Of a stretch of DNA of 64,000 bases, positions 38,125-46,406 are shown piece after piece. The notes beneath the pieces were generated by a model that saw only the letters and a list, made by a program, of their open reading frames with translations, did not search any database and had not been told where the DNA came from. Positions within the stretch are counted from its first letter, which is position 1; each line of letters starts with the position of its first letter. Position numbers and translations under genes: made by a program. The stretch lies in assembly GCF_947489255.1 (NCBI RefSeq), contig NZ_CANLCY010000004.1, positions 558,001 to 622,000 of the forward strand, written 5' to 3'. The DNA comes from an uncultured Microbacterium sp. Its GTDB lineage: Bacteria > Actinomycetota > Actinomycetes > Actinomycetales > Microbacteriaceae.

Positions 38125-38475
38125 ATGGCATCCACCGATTCGGCTGCGTCCGACGACGAGCGCTGGCTCGTCATCGACGGCAGGCGGTGGCGCCGCACGG
38201 ATCCGGCGCTGCCGGACGACCTCGCCGCGGCCCTGCGCTCCCACCTGGGGAGGGCACGCGCGGCGGTGCGCGTCGCCGGACGCGACGGAGACGAGGAGGC
38301 GGTGGCCGACGCGCGCCGTCGGGTGGGGCTGGCCAAGGCCGGCCTGGGGGAGCGGGGGCCGCGGTGGTGGGACGACGAGGTCGCGGCGCGGGTGTCGCGG
38401 GCGCGCGACGCGCTGGCCGACCTCGACCGCCTCGCCCCTCCGAGAGCAGACGGCGAGCCCTCCGTCAACTCGTAG
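38125..38475 (+). CDS. Conserved small hypothetical protein
   Basis: 116-residue soluble protein. It starts with an acidic Ser/Asp region, then WLVIDGRRWRRTDPALP (about residues 15-31), followed by two helices rich in Ala/Arg (about 35-100). Proteins like this occur in many Actinobacteria without an established function; some are labelled biopolymer-transporter-like in databases without clear basis. No membrane segment or catalytic motif is visible. The next gene starts 52 bp downstream. Confidence 0.7.
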   Translation: MASTDSAASDDERWLVIDGRRWRRTDPALPDDLAAALRSHLGRARAAVRVAGRDGDEEAVADARRRVGLAKAGLGERGPRWWDDEVAARVSRARDALADLDRLAPPRADGEPSVNS

Positions 38476-38527
38476 CGCGGCGCGGTTCGAGGCGGTGGGC
38501 TGGGACCTCCACGATCGAGGGAGAGTC

Positions 38528-39019
38528 ATGTCATCCACTGCGTCCGAGCTGGAGAAGCTCAACGAGCTGCTGAAGAAGTTCCGTTTCGCCATGGTCACCA
38601 CGCGTGCCGAGAACGGCGACCTGCACGCCCACCCGCTCACGGTGCAGGAGACCGAGTCCGACGGAGACCTCTGGTTCATCGTCGGGACCCACGCCTCCGC
38701 CGTGGAGCACGTGCGCCGGGATCCCAAGGTGGGCCTGTCGTTCAGCACGGACGGCACCTGGCTGTCGCTCGCGGGCGAGGCCGAGGTGGTCGACGACCTC
38801 GCGAAGCTGAAGGAGCTGTGGTCGACGAGCGTGGAAGCCTGGTTCCCGGACGGCCCCGAGTCGCCCGGTGTGACGCTGTTGAAGGTCTCCGCTCTCACGG
38901 GAGAGTACTGGGGGAGTGCCGGCGGGCGCCTCGCCACGGCGATCGCGCTGGTGACCTCGAAGGTCACGGGCGATCGCCCGCGCGGCGGCGAGAAGGAGAC
39001 GTTCGACCTGACCGACTGA
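38528..39019 (+). CDS. Pyridoxamine 5'-phosphate oxidase-family protein (general stress protein 26 type)
   Basis: 163-residue flavin-binding split-barrel protein. The opening LNELLKKFRFAMVTTRAENGDLHAHPL (residues 11-37; split as LNELLKKFRFAM and VTTRAENGDLHAHPL) and the LWFIVGTHA strand (about 48-56) are typical of stress-protein-26-like members. They may bind FMN or FAD; no oxidase function is proven. The gene lies near catalase and peptide methionine sulfoxide reductases, which together suggest stress functions, though they are not in one operon. Confidence 0.87.
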   Translation: MSSTASELEKLNELLKKFRFAMVTTRAENGDLHAHPLTVQETESDGDLWFIVGTHASAVEHVRRDPKVGLSFSTDGTWLSLAGEAEVVDDLAKLKELWSTSVEAWFPDGPESPGVTLLKVSALTGEYWGSAGGRLATAIALVTSKVTGDRPRGGEKETFDLTD

Positions 39020-39182
39020 CGGCGTGGGCCGGGGCCGATCCACCGCCACCGCCCCGGCCCCACGTCGCCGTTCCGGCACACGCGCTGCCCGTGGCCCGCG
39101 GACGCCGGGATGGTCGCGTCAACCGCCCGATCGCGCCGGGAGCGAGGGATGCCGTGGCGTCGCGGCAGGAGATGGGGCGGTC

Positions 39183-39311
39183 TCAGCCACCCGAGGGGTT
39201 GTCGACGGGGGCGTCGTCGTCGTCGGTCGTGGGGACCGACGGCGCGTCGGCGGTCTCGAGCTCGTCGGGGTGGTCGGCGGTGTCGGGGGTGCGTTCTGCG
39301 AAGGTGTCCAT
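39183..39311 (-). CDS. Small acidic protein of unknown function
   Basis: 42-codon ORF from ATG (39311) with strongly G/C-rich third positions, unlike a random frame. The product is very acidic and Thr/Asp/Pro-rich, with a run of four Asp residues near residue 32 and no hydrophobic segment. GGGG lies just before the ATG. No family is recognised, and it could still be non-coding. Confidence 0.4.
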   Translation of the reverse strand: MDTFAERTPDTADHPDELETADAPSVPTTDDDDAPVDNPSGG

Positions 39312-39423
39312 CCCCGTACCCGACCACTCGTCGGATCGCCGCGCACAGGGCCTTGCGCGGAACGGATCGTCGTGTGAGCGCAAGCCCCCGAGAAGGGTTC
39401 GTGCGCTTTGCGACGATGACGGC

Positions 39424-39582
39424 ATGTCACGACCCGAGGTGCGCTCCAAACCCTGCGCGTATTGCGGCCGCCCGTTCACCGACCGCAAACGCTGGAGTGG
39501 ACGCGATCAATGGGATCAGGTGCTCTACTGCTCGCGAGGATGCCGGTCGAAAGCGGCGGCGCAGAGGCGGAGCGCCTCATGA
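39424..39582 (+). CDS. DUF2256 zinc-ribbon-like small protein
   Basis: 52-residue protein with two CxxC pairs, CAYC (residues 11-14) and C-x3-C in YCSRGCRSK (about 35-43), and the KPCAYCGRPFTDRKRW opening of DUF2256. Members of this family are frequently encoded next to cryptochrome/photolyase genes of the (6-4) FeS type, exactly as here, where the photolyase-like gene starts 37 bp downstream. Its role is not established. Co-occurrence suggests a function in photolyase maturation or DNA damage response. Confidence 0.85.
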   Translation: MSRPEVRSKPCAYCGRPFTDRKRWSGRDQWDQVLYCSRGCRSKAAAQRRSAS

Positions 39583-39619
39583 CGCGCAGCGAGAGGGACC
39601 TCGCTGGGGAGGCGGGAGC

Positions 39620-41059
39620 ATGAAGGCCGCGCTGATCCTCGCGACGCAGCAGTTCGCGGAGCACCCCGCCTACGACGACGACGAGATCGAGGAGTTCTTC
39701 TTCATCGAGTCGGCGCCGCGGTTCGCCAAGCTCCCCTACCACCGGCACAAGATCGTGCTGCTGGTGTCGGCGATGCGGCACACGGCGGCGCGACTCGAGG
39801 CCGAGGGCCGGACCGTCCGGCGGATCACCCTCGACGACGCCCTCACGTTCAAGGCCGGCCTGGAGCGCCTGCTGACGACGCACCGCGTCACCGAGCTGAC
39901 CTGGATGAGCGACCCGAACCGTCCCGTCGACGAGCGGATCGCGCGGATCTGCGCGCACCACGACGTCGACACCGACGTGCTCTCGGACGGGCTCTTCCTC
40001 ACGCCCGAAGACGACGTTGACGCCTGGTTCGCGGAACACCCCACGCCGCTCATGGAGGACTTCTACCACTGGCAGCGTCGGCGCACCGGCATCCTGATGG
40101 ACGGGGGGAAGCCTGCCGGACGCCGGTGGAACTTCGACGCCGACAACCGCAAGGCCCTGCCGAAGAAGGGCATCGACATCCCACCCCTTCCGACGCTCGA
40201 GCACGACGAGATCACGCGGGCGGTGATCGCGGAGGTCGACGAGCTGTTCCCCGAGCATCCCGGCGCGGCCGAGGAGTTCTGGCTCCCCGTGACGCCCGAG
40301 GACTCGCGCGACTGGCTCGACGTGTTCGTCGCGGAGCGTCTGCACGACTTCGGGCGCTACGAAGACGCCATGAAGGCCGACGAGCCGTTCCTCTTCCACG
40401 CGATCATCTCGCCGATGCTGAACATCGGCCTGCTGACGGTCGAGGAGGTGGTCGACGCCGCCACCCGCACCGACGCGCCGTTGGCATCCGTCGAGGGGTT
40501 CATCCGGCAGGTGATCGGGTGGCGCGAGTACATGCGCGGGATGTACCGCGCGCACCCGGAGCTCGAGCACGTCAACGCGCTGCACCTCGAGAAGCGCATC
40601 CAGAAGTACTGGTACTCGGGGGAGCGGATGCCGACGGACCTCCCGGTCCCGGTGCGAACGGTGCTGGAGCGGGTGCACCGGTGGGGTTACGCCCACCACA
40701 TCGAGCGGCTGATGGTGCTGGGCAACTGGTTCCTGCTGCAGGGCTACGCGCCGCGGCAGGTGAACGCGTGGTTCCTCGCGCTGTTCGTCGACGCGTACGA
40801 CTGGGTGATGGTGCCCAACGTCATGGGCATGAGCCAGTTCGCCGACGGCGGGTTCGTCGCCACCAAGCCCTACGTCTCAGGCGGGGCGTATCTGCAGAAG
40901 ATGGGTTCGTGGTGGCCTTCGGCTCAGGATGCCAAGGACTCGGTGTTCACCGATGCGTACTGGGAGTTCCTCGAACGCCACGAGGACGTGTTGGCGGGCA
41001 ATCACCGGCTGGGGCTGGCGCTGGCGCAGATGCGCAAACGGCGGGACGCGAAGCACTAG
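39620..41059 (+). CDS. Cryptochrome/photolyase-related protein (PhrB/COG3046 type) lacking Fe-S cysteines
   Basis: 479-residue flavoprotein of the prokaryotic (6-4) photolyase/cryptochrome-related group, which repairs UV photoproducts or senses light. The N-terminal antenna domain and the C-terminal FAD-binding helical domain are recognisable, with REYMRGMYR (about residue 303) and NWFLLQGYAPRQVNAWFLALFVDAYDWVMVPNVMGMSQ (spanning about 375-412; key parts NWFLLQ and DAYDWVMVPN). Characterised members bind a [4Fe-4S] cluster through four cysteines. Here the whole protein has one Cys (about residue 112), and the C-terminal cluster loop reads KMGSWWPSAQDAKDS instead of a Cys-rich segment. Confidence 0.85.
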   Translation: MKAALILATQQFAEHPAYDDDEIEEFFFIESAPRFAKLPYHRHKIVLLVSAMRHTAARLEAEGRTVRRITLDDALTFKAGLERLLTTHRVTELTWMSDPNRPVDERIARICAHHDVDTDVLSDGLFLTPEDDVDAWFAEHPTPLMEDFYHWQRRRTGILMDGGKPAGRRWNFDADNRKALPKKGIDIPPLPTLEHDEITRAVIAEVDELFPEHPGAAEEFWLPVTPEDSRDWLDVFVAERLHDFGRYEDAMKADEPFLFHAIISPMLNIGLLTVEEVVDAATRTDAPLASVEGFIRQVIGWREYMRGMYRAHPELEHVNALHLEKRIQKYWYSGERMPTDLPVPVRTVLERVHRWGYAHHIERLMVLGNWFLLQGYAPRQVNAWFLALFVDAYDWVMVPNVMGMSQFADGGFVATKPYVSGGAYLQKMGSWWPSAQDAKDSVFTDAYWEFLERHEDVLAGNHRLGLALAQMRKRRDAKH

Positions 41060-41114
41060 CCGGCGGGGGTGTGAGGCTCCCGTCCGTTCGCCGGGCTCAG
41101 GGACCTATTCGGGA

Positions 41115-41250
41115 GGTGGCTGAGCCTGTCGAAGCCACCGGGTGCAGCGTCGGCCCCTCCGACGGGCTCACAGGTCAGCTCGGGAAGGTGGCTGAGCCTG
41201 TCGAAGCCACCGGGTGCGGTGTCGGCCCCTCCGACGGGCCCGAGGACCTG
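41115..41250. repeat. Two copies of a palindromic GGTGGCTGAGCCTGTCGAAGCCACC element
   Basis: Units begin at 41115 and 41187 and share about 60 bp. Each starts with a stem GGTGGCT/AGCCACC around a GAGCCTGTCGA loop and continues with GGGTGC-GTCGGCCCCTCCGACGGGC. The CTGAGCCTGTCGAAG core is a familiar intergenic repeat in Actinobacteria. Between the convergent photolyase and DUF2945 genes. Confidence 0.85.
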
Positions 41251-41285
41251 CGCGGTCGCCGAACTCGTCGAAGGGGCCGTGCGGG

Positions 41286-41501
41286 TCAGCTCTTCAGCTT
41301 GGTGAGGGACGAGCCCTTGTGCGCCGCCGTCGAGCCCGACTTCTCCGACTTCACGACGTAGGCCGGGTCGTCGTCCGACGCGGTGAACTTCTGCCCGTCG
41401 TGCTGGAAGTCCTTCGTCTTCTTCTCCACGACCTCGCCCTGGGTCCTGCCCTGCGGGGTGTCCCAGCTGACGCGATCGCCCTTCGACAGATCCTTCGACA
41501 T
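41286..41501 (-). CDS. DUF2945 (HVA1-like) small protein
   Basis: 71-residue basic protein, MSKDLSKGDRVSWDTPQGRTQ at the start and DDDPAYVVKSEKSG in the middle. This is the DUF2945/hypervirulence-associated TUDOR-like family, an SH3-like barrel of unknown role, often stress-linked in soil bacteria. The ATG has GGGAGAGG upstream. It is divergent from catalase. Confidence 0.87.
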   Translation of the reverse strand: MSKDLSKGDRVSWDTPQGRTQGEVVEKKTKDFQHDGQKFTASDDDPAYVVKSEKSGSTAAHKGSSLTKLKS

Positions 41502-41648
41502 GACGTGTCCTCTCCCGGTGGTAGCGGTCCGTTGATGTGCGCCCATGCTCGCGAGGCGTCGGAGGGGGCCGCGGGGGATTGACAGCCGCGGGACAGTAGG
41601 TGCTTCGCGCGCGATGCGCAACGCCCCCGCGATGTCGGAGGGGGTGCG

Positions 41649-41654
41649 TAGCGT
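41649..41654 (+). promoter_or_regulatory. Candidate -10 element for katA
   Basis: TAGCGT about 45 nt upstream of the katA ATG; a GAGGAGAG site near 41689 lies in the resulting leader. Confidence 0.4.
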
Positions 41655-41698
41655 CGGATGAGGGCCATTCGTCCGCGGCCCACGACGTGAGGAGAGCC

Positions 41699-43228
41699 AT
41701 GACCGAGCCGACCACCACGAACGGCGGCGCGCCCGTCGCCAGTGACGAGCATTCGCAGAGCGTCGGAGCCGACGGCTCGATCGCGCTGACCGATCACTAC
41801 CTCATCGAGAAGCTCGCGCAGTTCAATCGCGAGCGGGTCCCGGAGCGCGTCGTGCACGCCAAGGGCGGCGGGGCCTTCGGCACGTTCCGCACGACCGGAG
41901 ACGTGTCGGCGTACACGCGTGCCGCGCTGTTCCAGCCGGGCGTCGAGACCGAGATGCTCGCGCGTTTCTCGTCGGTCGCCGGCGAGCAGGGCAGCCCCGA
42001 CACCTGGCGCGATCCCCGCGGGTTCTCGCTGAAGTTCTACACGACCGAGGGCAACTACGACCTCGTCGGCAACAACACCCCCGTCTTCTTCGTCAAGGAC
42101 GGCATCAAGTTCCCCGACTTCATCCGGTCGCAGAAGCGCCTTCCCGGCAGCCACCTGCGCGACAACACGATGCAGTGGGACTTCTGGACGCTCTCGCCCG
42201 AGAGCGCGCACCAGGTCACCTGGCTCATGGGCGACCGTGGCATCCCGGCATCCTGGCGCCACATGAACGGCTACGGCTCGCACACCTACCAGTGGATCAA
42301 CGCCGAGGGGGAGCGGTTCTGGGTGAAGTACCACTTCCACACCGACCTCGGTCACAAGACCCTCACGCAGGACGAGGCCGACCAGATCGCCGGTCAAGAC
42401 GCCGACTTCCACATCCGCGACCTCTACGCCGCGATCGAGCGGGGCGAGTTCCCGACGTGGACGCTCAAGGTGCAGATCATGCCCTACGAGGATGCCAAGA
42501 CCTACCGCTTCAACCCGTTCGACCTGACCAAGGTGTGGCCGCACAGCGACTACCCCGAGATCGAGGTCGGCACGATGGAGCTCAACCGCAACCCGGGCAA
42601 CTACTTCGCCGAGATCGAGCAGGCGGCGTTCGAGCCGTCGAACTTCGTGCCGGGTATCGACGGCAGCCCCGACAAGATGCTGCAGGCGCGCATCTTCAGC
42701 TACGCCGACGCGCACCGCTATCGCGTCGGCACCAACTACCAGCAGCTGCCGGTCAACCGCCCGCACACCGAGGTGCACTCGTACTCGAAAGAAGGCGCCA
42801 TGCGCTACGAGTACAACCCGCCCGAGGTTCCCGTCTACGCGCCGAACTCGGTGGGCGGCCCCGCCGCAGACCCGCGTCGGGCCGGCGATGGCGGATGGCA
42901 CAGCGACGGCGAGCTCGTGCGCTCGGCGGCGACCCTGCACCCCGAGGACGACGACTGGGGTCAGGCGGGCGCGCTCGTGCGCGAGGTCATGTCGGCCGAG
43001 GAGCGCGACCGTCTCGTCGAGACGATCATCGGGCACGTCGGGGGCGTGACCCGCAAGGACGTCCGCGATCGTGCCGTGCAGTACTGGAAGAACGTGGATG
43101 CCGAGACCGGATCGCGCGTCGAAGCCGGGCTCCCGCCGCTCGATGACAGCACCGCTCCGGGCGAGCAGCTGAGCGAACCGAACCCCGACGGCGACCTCGT
43201 CGGAACGGACGTCGCGGGCAAGATCTGA
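41699..43228 (+). CDS. katA: Haem catalase
   Basis: 509-residue monofunctional catalase. The distal pocket is visible in [12 protein letters not shown] (catalytic His near residue 53) and [19 protein letters not shown] (catalytic Asn near 127). The proximal haem-binding tyrosine lies in [14 protein letters not shown] (about residue 335). The size fits the small-subunit clade. It destroys hydrogen peroxide. The gene is monocistronic, with a GAGGAGAG ribosome binding site, a leadered promoter and a terminator hairpin behind it. No regulator is adjacent. Confidence 0.97.
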   Translation: MTEPTTTNGGAPVASDEHSQSVGADGSIALTDHYLIEKLAQFNRERVPERVVHAKGGGAFGTFRTTGDVSAYTRAALFQPGVETEMLARFSSVAGEQGSPDTWRDPRGFSLKFYTTEGNYDLVGNNTPVFFVKDGIKFPDFIRSQKRLPGSHLRDNTMQWDFWTLSPESAHQVTWLMGDRGIPASWRHMNGYGSHTYQWINAEGERFWVKYHFHTDLGHKTLTQDEADQIAGQDADFHIRDLYAAIERGEFPTWTLKVQIMPYEDAKTYRFNPFDLTKVWPHSDYPEIEVGTMELNRNPGNYFAEIEQAAFEPSNFVPGIDGSPDKMLQARIFSYADAHRYRVGTNYQQLPVNRPHTEVHSYSKEGAMRYEYNPPEVPVYAPNSVGGPAADPRRAGDGGWHSDGELVRSAATLHPEDDDWGQAGALVREVMSAEERDRLVETIIGHVGGVTRKDVRDRAVQYWKNVDAETGSRVEAGLPPLDDSTAPGEQLSEPNPDGDLVGTDVAGKI

Positions 43229-43240
43229 CGCGAGTCGTGT

Positions 43241-43268
43241 CGGCGGCGCTCCTCCCCGGGCGCCGCCG
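43241..43268 (+). terminator. Terminator after katA
   Basis: CGGCGGCGC pairs with GCGCCGCCG around a short loop, 13 bp past the stop and before the convergent membrane-protein gene. Confidence 0.7.
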
Positions 43269-43292
43269 GCACGTTCCGACCGGTCGCCAGGG

Positions 43293-43886
43293 TCAGAGCG
43301 GTGCGCGGTCCACCCGCGTGAGACGCCACCGGGACGCCAGCACTCCGGCGACGAGCGCCCCCGCGCCACCGGCGATCATGTCGCCGATGGTGTCGTCGTA
43401 CGTGACGAAGATCGCGTCGGTGATGAAGCGGTAGCCGAACCACTCGACCATCTCCCACACGGCACTGAGCGCGAGCCCGGCTGACGTGGCGACGACGATG
43501 GGCGTCCGGCGCCGACCGGTCGGCTCGATCACGCGGGCGTCGTCGAGGAGAACCAGCGCGACGGCGGCGAGCACTCCCGTGCACACGGCGTGCACGATGA
43601 GATCCCAGCCCGTCCAGGCGCGGTACAGGTCGATGACGTTGCTGCCGGCTGCCACGATCACCGTGACGCACGTGAGGAGGTCGAGTCCCGCGCGCAGCCC
43701 GATCATGCGCGAGAGCATCACCGCGGGCAGCGACATCGACAGCACCGCGAAGTCGGTGAACGGCAGGGTGAAGAGCGAGACGACGACCCCGACGATCGCC
43801 GCTGCGCGCACGGCATCCGCCGACCACTCGGCGACACCGCGCGGCGGTCGCTTGAGATTGGCGTACATCGCCCGGATCAGCGGCAT
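43293..43886 (-). CDS. Polytopic membrane protein resembling YjdF/DUF2238
   Basis: 197-residue protein with about six hydrophobic segments. The signature-like WEMVEWFGYRFITDAIFVTYDDTIGDM (about residues 140-166; core WEMVEWFG and YDDTIGDMI) resembles the conserved segment of DUF2238/YjdF proteins. The function is unknown. It begins 31 bp behind the endonuclease/phosphatase gene and is probably in the same minus-strand operon as the glycosyltransferase. Confidence 0.65.
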   Translation of the reverse strand: MPLIRAMYANLKRPPRGVAEWSADAVRAAAIVGVVVSLFTLPFTDFAVLSMSLPAVMLSRMIGLRAGLDLLTCVTVIVAAGSNVIDLYRAWTGWDLIVHAVCTGVLAAVALVLLDDARVIEPTGRRRTPIVVATSAGLALSAVWEMVEWFGYRFITDAIFVTYDDTIGDMIAGGAGALVAGVLASRWRLTRVDRAPL

Positions 43887-43917
43887 CCGTCGACCTCGTC
43901 TTGTCGAGGATCGGCGG

Positions 43918-44751
43918 TCACGTCCCGCTCCCGCCGGGGATGCGCACCACGGCCTGCACGGGCAGGTGATCGCTCGGCCACTGCGTTCCGGTGGGGCGGG
44001 GGTCGATGCCCACGGCCCGCACCCCCACGTCGGGGGTGGCCAGGAGGGCGTCGATGCGTCGGGCTCCCACTCTCGGCGCGGCGTAATTGTTGAACGTGCC
44101 CCACTCGGCCGAGTGCCGCACGGGAGCGTACGACCACGTGTCGACGAGCAGTCCGTCGGCGAACATCCCGGCGAGCTCGCCGGAGCGCACGTGCGCGTTG
44201 ACGTCGGCGGTGAACAGCAGCGGTCCGTCCTGGGCCACGACGACATCGTGCAGCCAGGTCGCCGAGCGGCGGCGCGCGCGCCGCGAGAAGGCGTCGAAGT
44301 GCGTGTTGACGAAGGTGAAGGCCGCCCCGGTGGCGAGGTCGCGCAGCTGCGCGATCACGGCGATCCGCGGGATGGTGTTGCCCCACCCGGTCGATCCGGG
44401 CACCTCGGGGGTGTCGGAGAGGGCGACCTGCCGCCAGTCGTCCACCCCGATGCGGTCGCGGTCGTAGAACAGGGGCGTGCCCTCGCCGCCGCGGTCCTTA
44501 CCGCGTCCGAGACCGAGGCGCCCGTAGCTCGAGCCCAGCGAGTCCTGCACCCACCGCGCCTGGTCGGGCATCGCCTCCTGCGAGCCGAGCAGGTGCGGCC
44601 GGTTCGCGCCCAGGAAAGTGCGCAGACGCTGCTTGCGCATCTGCCAGCGGTCGGCCGGCGGCCAGGTGACGCGGTCGAAGCGGCGTCGGATGTTGAAGCT
44701 CATGACGTGCAGGTCGGGGGCCTCGACGCCGGGGAACAGGATGCCGGCCAT
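43918..44751 (-). CDS. Endonuclease/exonuclease/phosphatase (EEP) family protein
   Basis: 277-residue EEP-fold metal-dependent phosphoesterase. The motifs are in order: LHVMSFNIRR (about residue 13), LLGSQEAM with the metal Glu (about 57), FTFVNTHFDAFS (about 148), and a late SDHLPVQA (Asp/His pair, about 262). The family includes nucleases and sphingomyelinase-like lipid phosphatases; there is no signal peptide, so it is cytoplasmic. Its start overlaps the stop of the glycosyltransferase (ATGA), a pairing that suggests a joint function in lipid or sugar metabolism. Confidence 0.85.
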   Translation of the reverse strand: MAGILFPGVEAPDLHVMSFNIRRRFDRVTWPPADRWQMRKQRLRTFLGANRPHLLGSQEAMPDQARWVQDSLGSSYGRLGLGRGKDRGGEGTPLFYDRDRIGVDDWRQVALSDTPEVPGSTGWGNTIPRIAVIAQLRDLATGAAFTFVNTHFDAFSRRARRRSATWLHDVVVAQDGPLLFTADVNAHVRSGELAGMFADGLLVDTWSYAPVRHSAEWGTFNNYAAPRVGARRIDALLATPDVGVRAVGIDPRPTGTQWPSDHLPVQAVVRIPGGSGT

Positions 44752-45524
44752 CAGCGCACCTCCTCGCGGAGCGATCGCTCCGAACGCCGGCGGGCCACGC
44801 GCACCCACCGCGCGAGCGGGAAGTCTCGCGGCCAGTGCGCGAACACCGTGCCCGCACCGCGGCGGAAGCACCGTGCGAACCGCCGCGGCTCGACGGTGCG
44901 CGACGACACCCGCATGTGGTGCCCGGGGACGTGGCGGATGCGGTGTCGTTCGCCCAGGTGGTACGCCAGGTCGAGGTCGTCGTGCAGCTCGGGGTCGAGG
45001 TGCACCTCCGCTCGCACGTCGTCCCATGCCCGGCGGCGGAACGCCATGTTCGACCCCCACAGGGGCGTGTGGCCGAGCGCGGGGAAGGCGAAGGTCGTGT
45101 AGGTGGTCAGGAACGCCCGGGCCATGGACGTGCGCCGGGAGGCGGGACCGTCGTGGAACACGGCGCCGCCGGTGACAGCATCCACGTCGGGGTCGCTCAG
45201 CGCCTCGACCATGCTCGCCACCCAGGTCGGCGCGGGGATGCTGTCGGCGTCGAGCCGGAGGATCAGATCTCCCCGCGCGACGTCGTATCCCGTGGCTGCG
45301 GCGGCGGGGATGCCGCGCTCGCCGCAGAACACCACACGGGCTCCCGCGGCGCGCGCGACGGCGGCGCTGTCGTCGTGGGAGTCGTTGTCGACGACGACGA
45401 TCTCGTCGGGGGCGACGCTCTGCGCGGCGAGCGCCCGCAGGCATCGCCGGAGGTGCGGAGCGTCGTCGCGGACGGGGATGACCACCGATACGGTGACGGC
45501 CGACGCAGCGGGGCCTTGGGGCAC
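44751..45524 (-). CDS. Family 2 glycosyltransferase
   Basis: 257-residue GT-A glycosyltransferase. It opens with VSVVIPVRDDAPHLRRCL (about residues 11-28), has the nucleotide-sugar DXD-like LRLDADSIPAP (about 96) and the acceptor-region HDDLDLAYHLGERH (about 188). There is no membrane segment, so it would act on a soluble or membrane-peripheral acceptor; the donor is unknown. The GTG start is preferred because GGGAGGAAG lies just upstream. It is divergent from trhO. Confidence 0.9.
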   Translation of the reverse strand: MPQGPAASAVTVSVVIPVRDDAPHLRRCLRALAAQSVAPDEIVVVDNDSHDDSAAVARAAGARVVFCGERGIPAAAATGYDVARGDLILRLDADSIPAPTWVASMVEALSDPDVDAVTGGAVFHDGPASRRTSMARAFLTTYTTFAFPALGHTPLWGSNMAFRRRAWDDVRAEVHLDPELHDDLDLAYHLGERHRIRHVPGHHMRVSSRTVEPRRFARCFRRGAGTVFAHWPRDFPLARWVRVARRRSERSLREEVR

Positions 45525-45654
45525 GCTTCCTCCCGGGGACGAGTCCTCCCACGCTAGGCGATCGCCGCGGGGCGTTGTGCGGCTTGACGCCTGCGCCGCA
45601 CGATGACACGCGGGGAGGCCACGCGGGGAGGACACGCGCACGTGCGGGCTTTCG

Positions 45655-45660
45655 TAGGGT
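45655..45660 (+). promoter_or_regulatory. -10 element for leaderless trhO
   Basis: TAGGGT ends 8 nt before the ATG at 45668; GGAGGT overlaps the spacer. Confidence 0.45.
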
Positions 45661-45667
45661 GGAGGTC

Positions 45668-46405
45668 ATGGCATCCACCCTCAACGTGTCGGCGTACCTG
45701 TTCACGCCCCTCGACGACCCGGCGGCTCTGCGCAGCGCGCTGCGCGAGCAGGCCGGGGCGCGGGGGCTGCGCGGCACGATCCTGCTCGCCGAGGAGGGGA
45801 TCAACCTCTTCCTGGCGGGGTCGCCCGACGAGGTGCGCGGATTCATCGCCGACCTCCGGGCCGATGTGCGATTCGCCGCCCTGCGCACGAAGGAGAGCTG
45901 GTCGGATGCCGTGCCCTTCGGCAAGCTGCTGGTGAAGGTGAAGCGGGAGATCATCCGCATGGATCGTCCCGAGGTGCGTCCGCAGGACGGGCGAGCGCCG
46001 GCCGTGAGCCCGGAGACGCTGCGTCGGTGGCTCGACCGCGGCGCCGATGACGACGGACGCGAGGTGGTGCTCGTCGACACGCGCAACGCGTTCGAGGTCG
46101 ACTACGGCACCTTCGCCGGCGCTCTCGACTGGCGCATCGACCGGTTCACCCGGTTCCCGGATGCCGCGAAGGCCCACCGCGACGACCTCGCGGGCAAGAC
46201 CGTCGTGAGTTTCTGCACCGGGGGCATCCGCTGCGAGAAGGCGGCGCTGTACCTGCGGAACGAGGGCGTCGAGGCGTACCAGCTCGACGGAGGAATCCTC
46301 GGATGGTTCGATGCGCAGGGCGCGGCGCACTGGAACGGGGACTGCTTCGTCTTCGACGAGCGCGAGGCGCTCGACCCGGCGCTCGCCGCGCGGGCCGGAT
46401 CCTGA
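45668..46405 (+). CDS. trhO: tRNA uridine(34) hydroxylase
   Basis: 245-residue protein with an N-terminal acylphosphatase-like domain (LNVSAYLFTPLDD) and a C-terminal rhodanese-type domain. The catalytic loop VSFCTGGIRCEKAALYL (about residues 178-194) is characteristic of TrhO (YceA), which forms the hydroxyl precursor of cmo5U or mo5U at tRNA position 34 using oxygen. The partner TrmR/CmoB genes are not in the window. It is probably transcribed with the peptidase and acetyltransferase genes behind it. Confidence 0.93.
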   Translation: MASTLNVSAYLFTPLDDPAALRSALREQAGARGLRGTILLAEEGINLFLAGSPDEVRGFIADLRADVRFAALRTKESWSDAVPFGKLLVKVKREIIRMDRPEVRPQDGRAPAVSPETLRRWLDRGADDDGREVVLVDTRNAFEVDYGTFAGALDWRIDRFTRFPDAAKAHRDDLAGKTVVSFCTGGIRCEKAALYLRNEGVEAYQLDGGILGWFDAQGAAHWNGDCFVFDEREALDPALAARAGS

Positions 46406-46406
46406 C

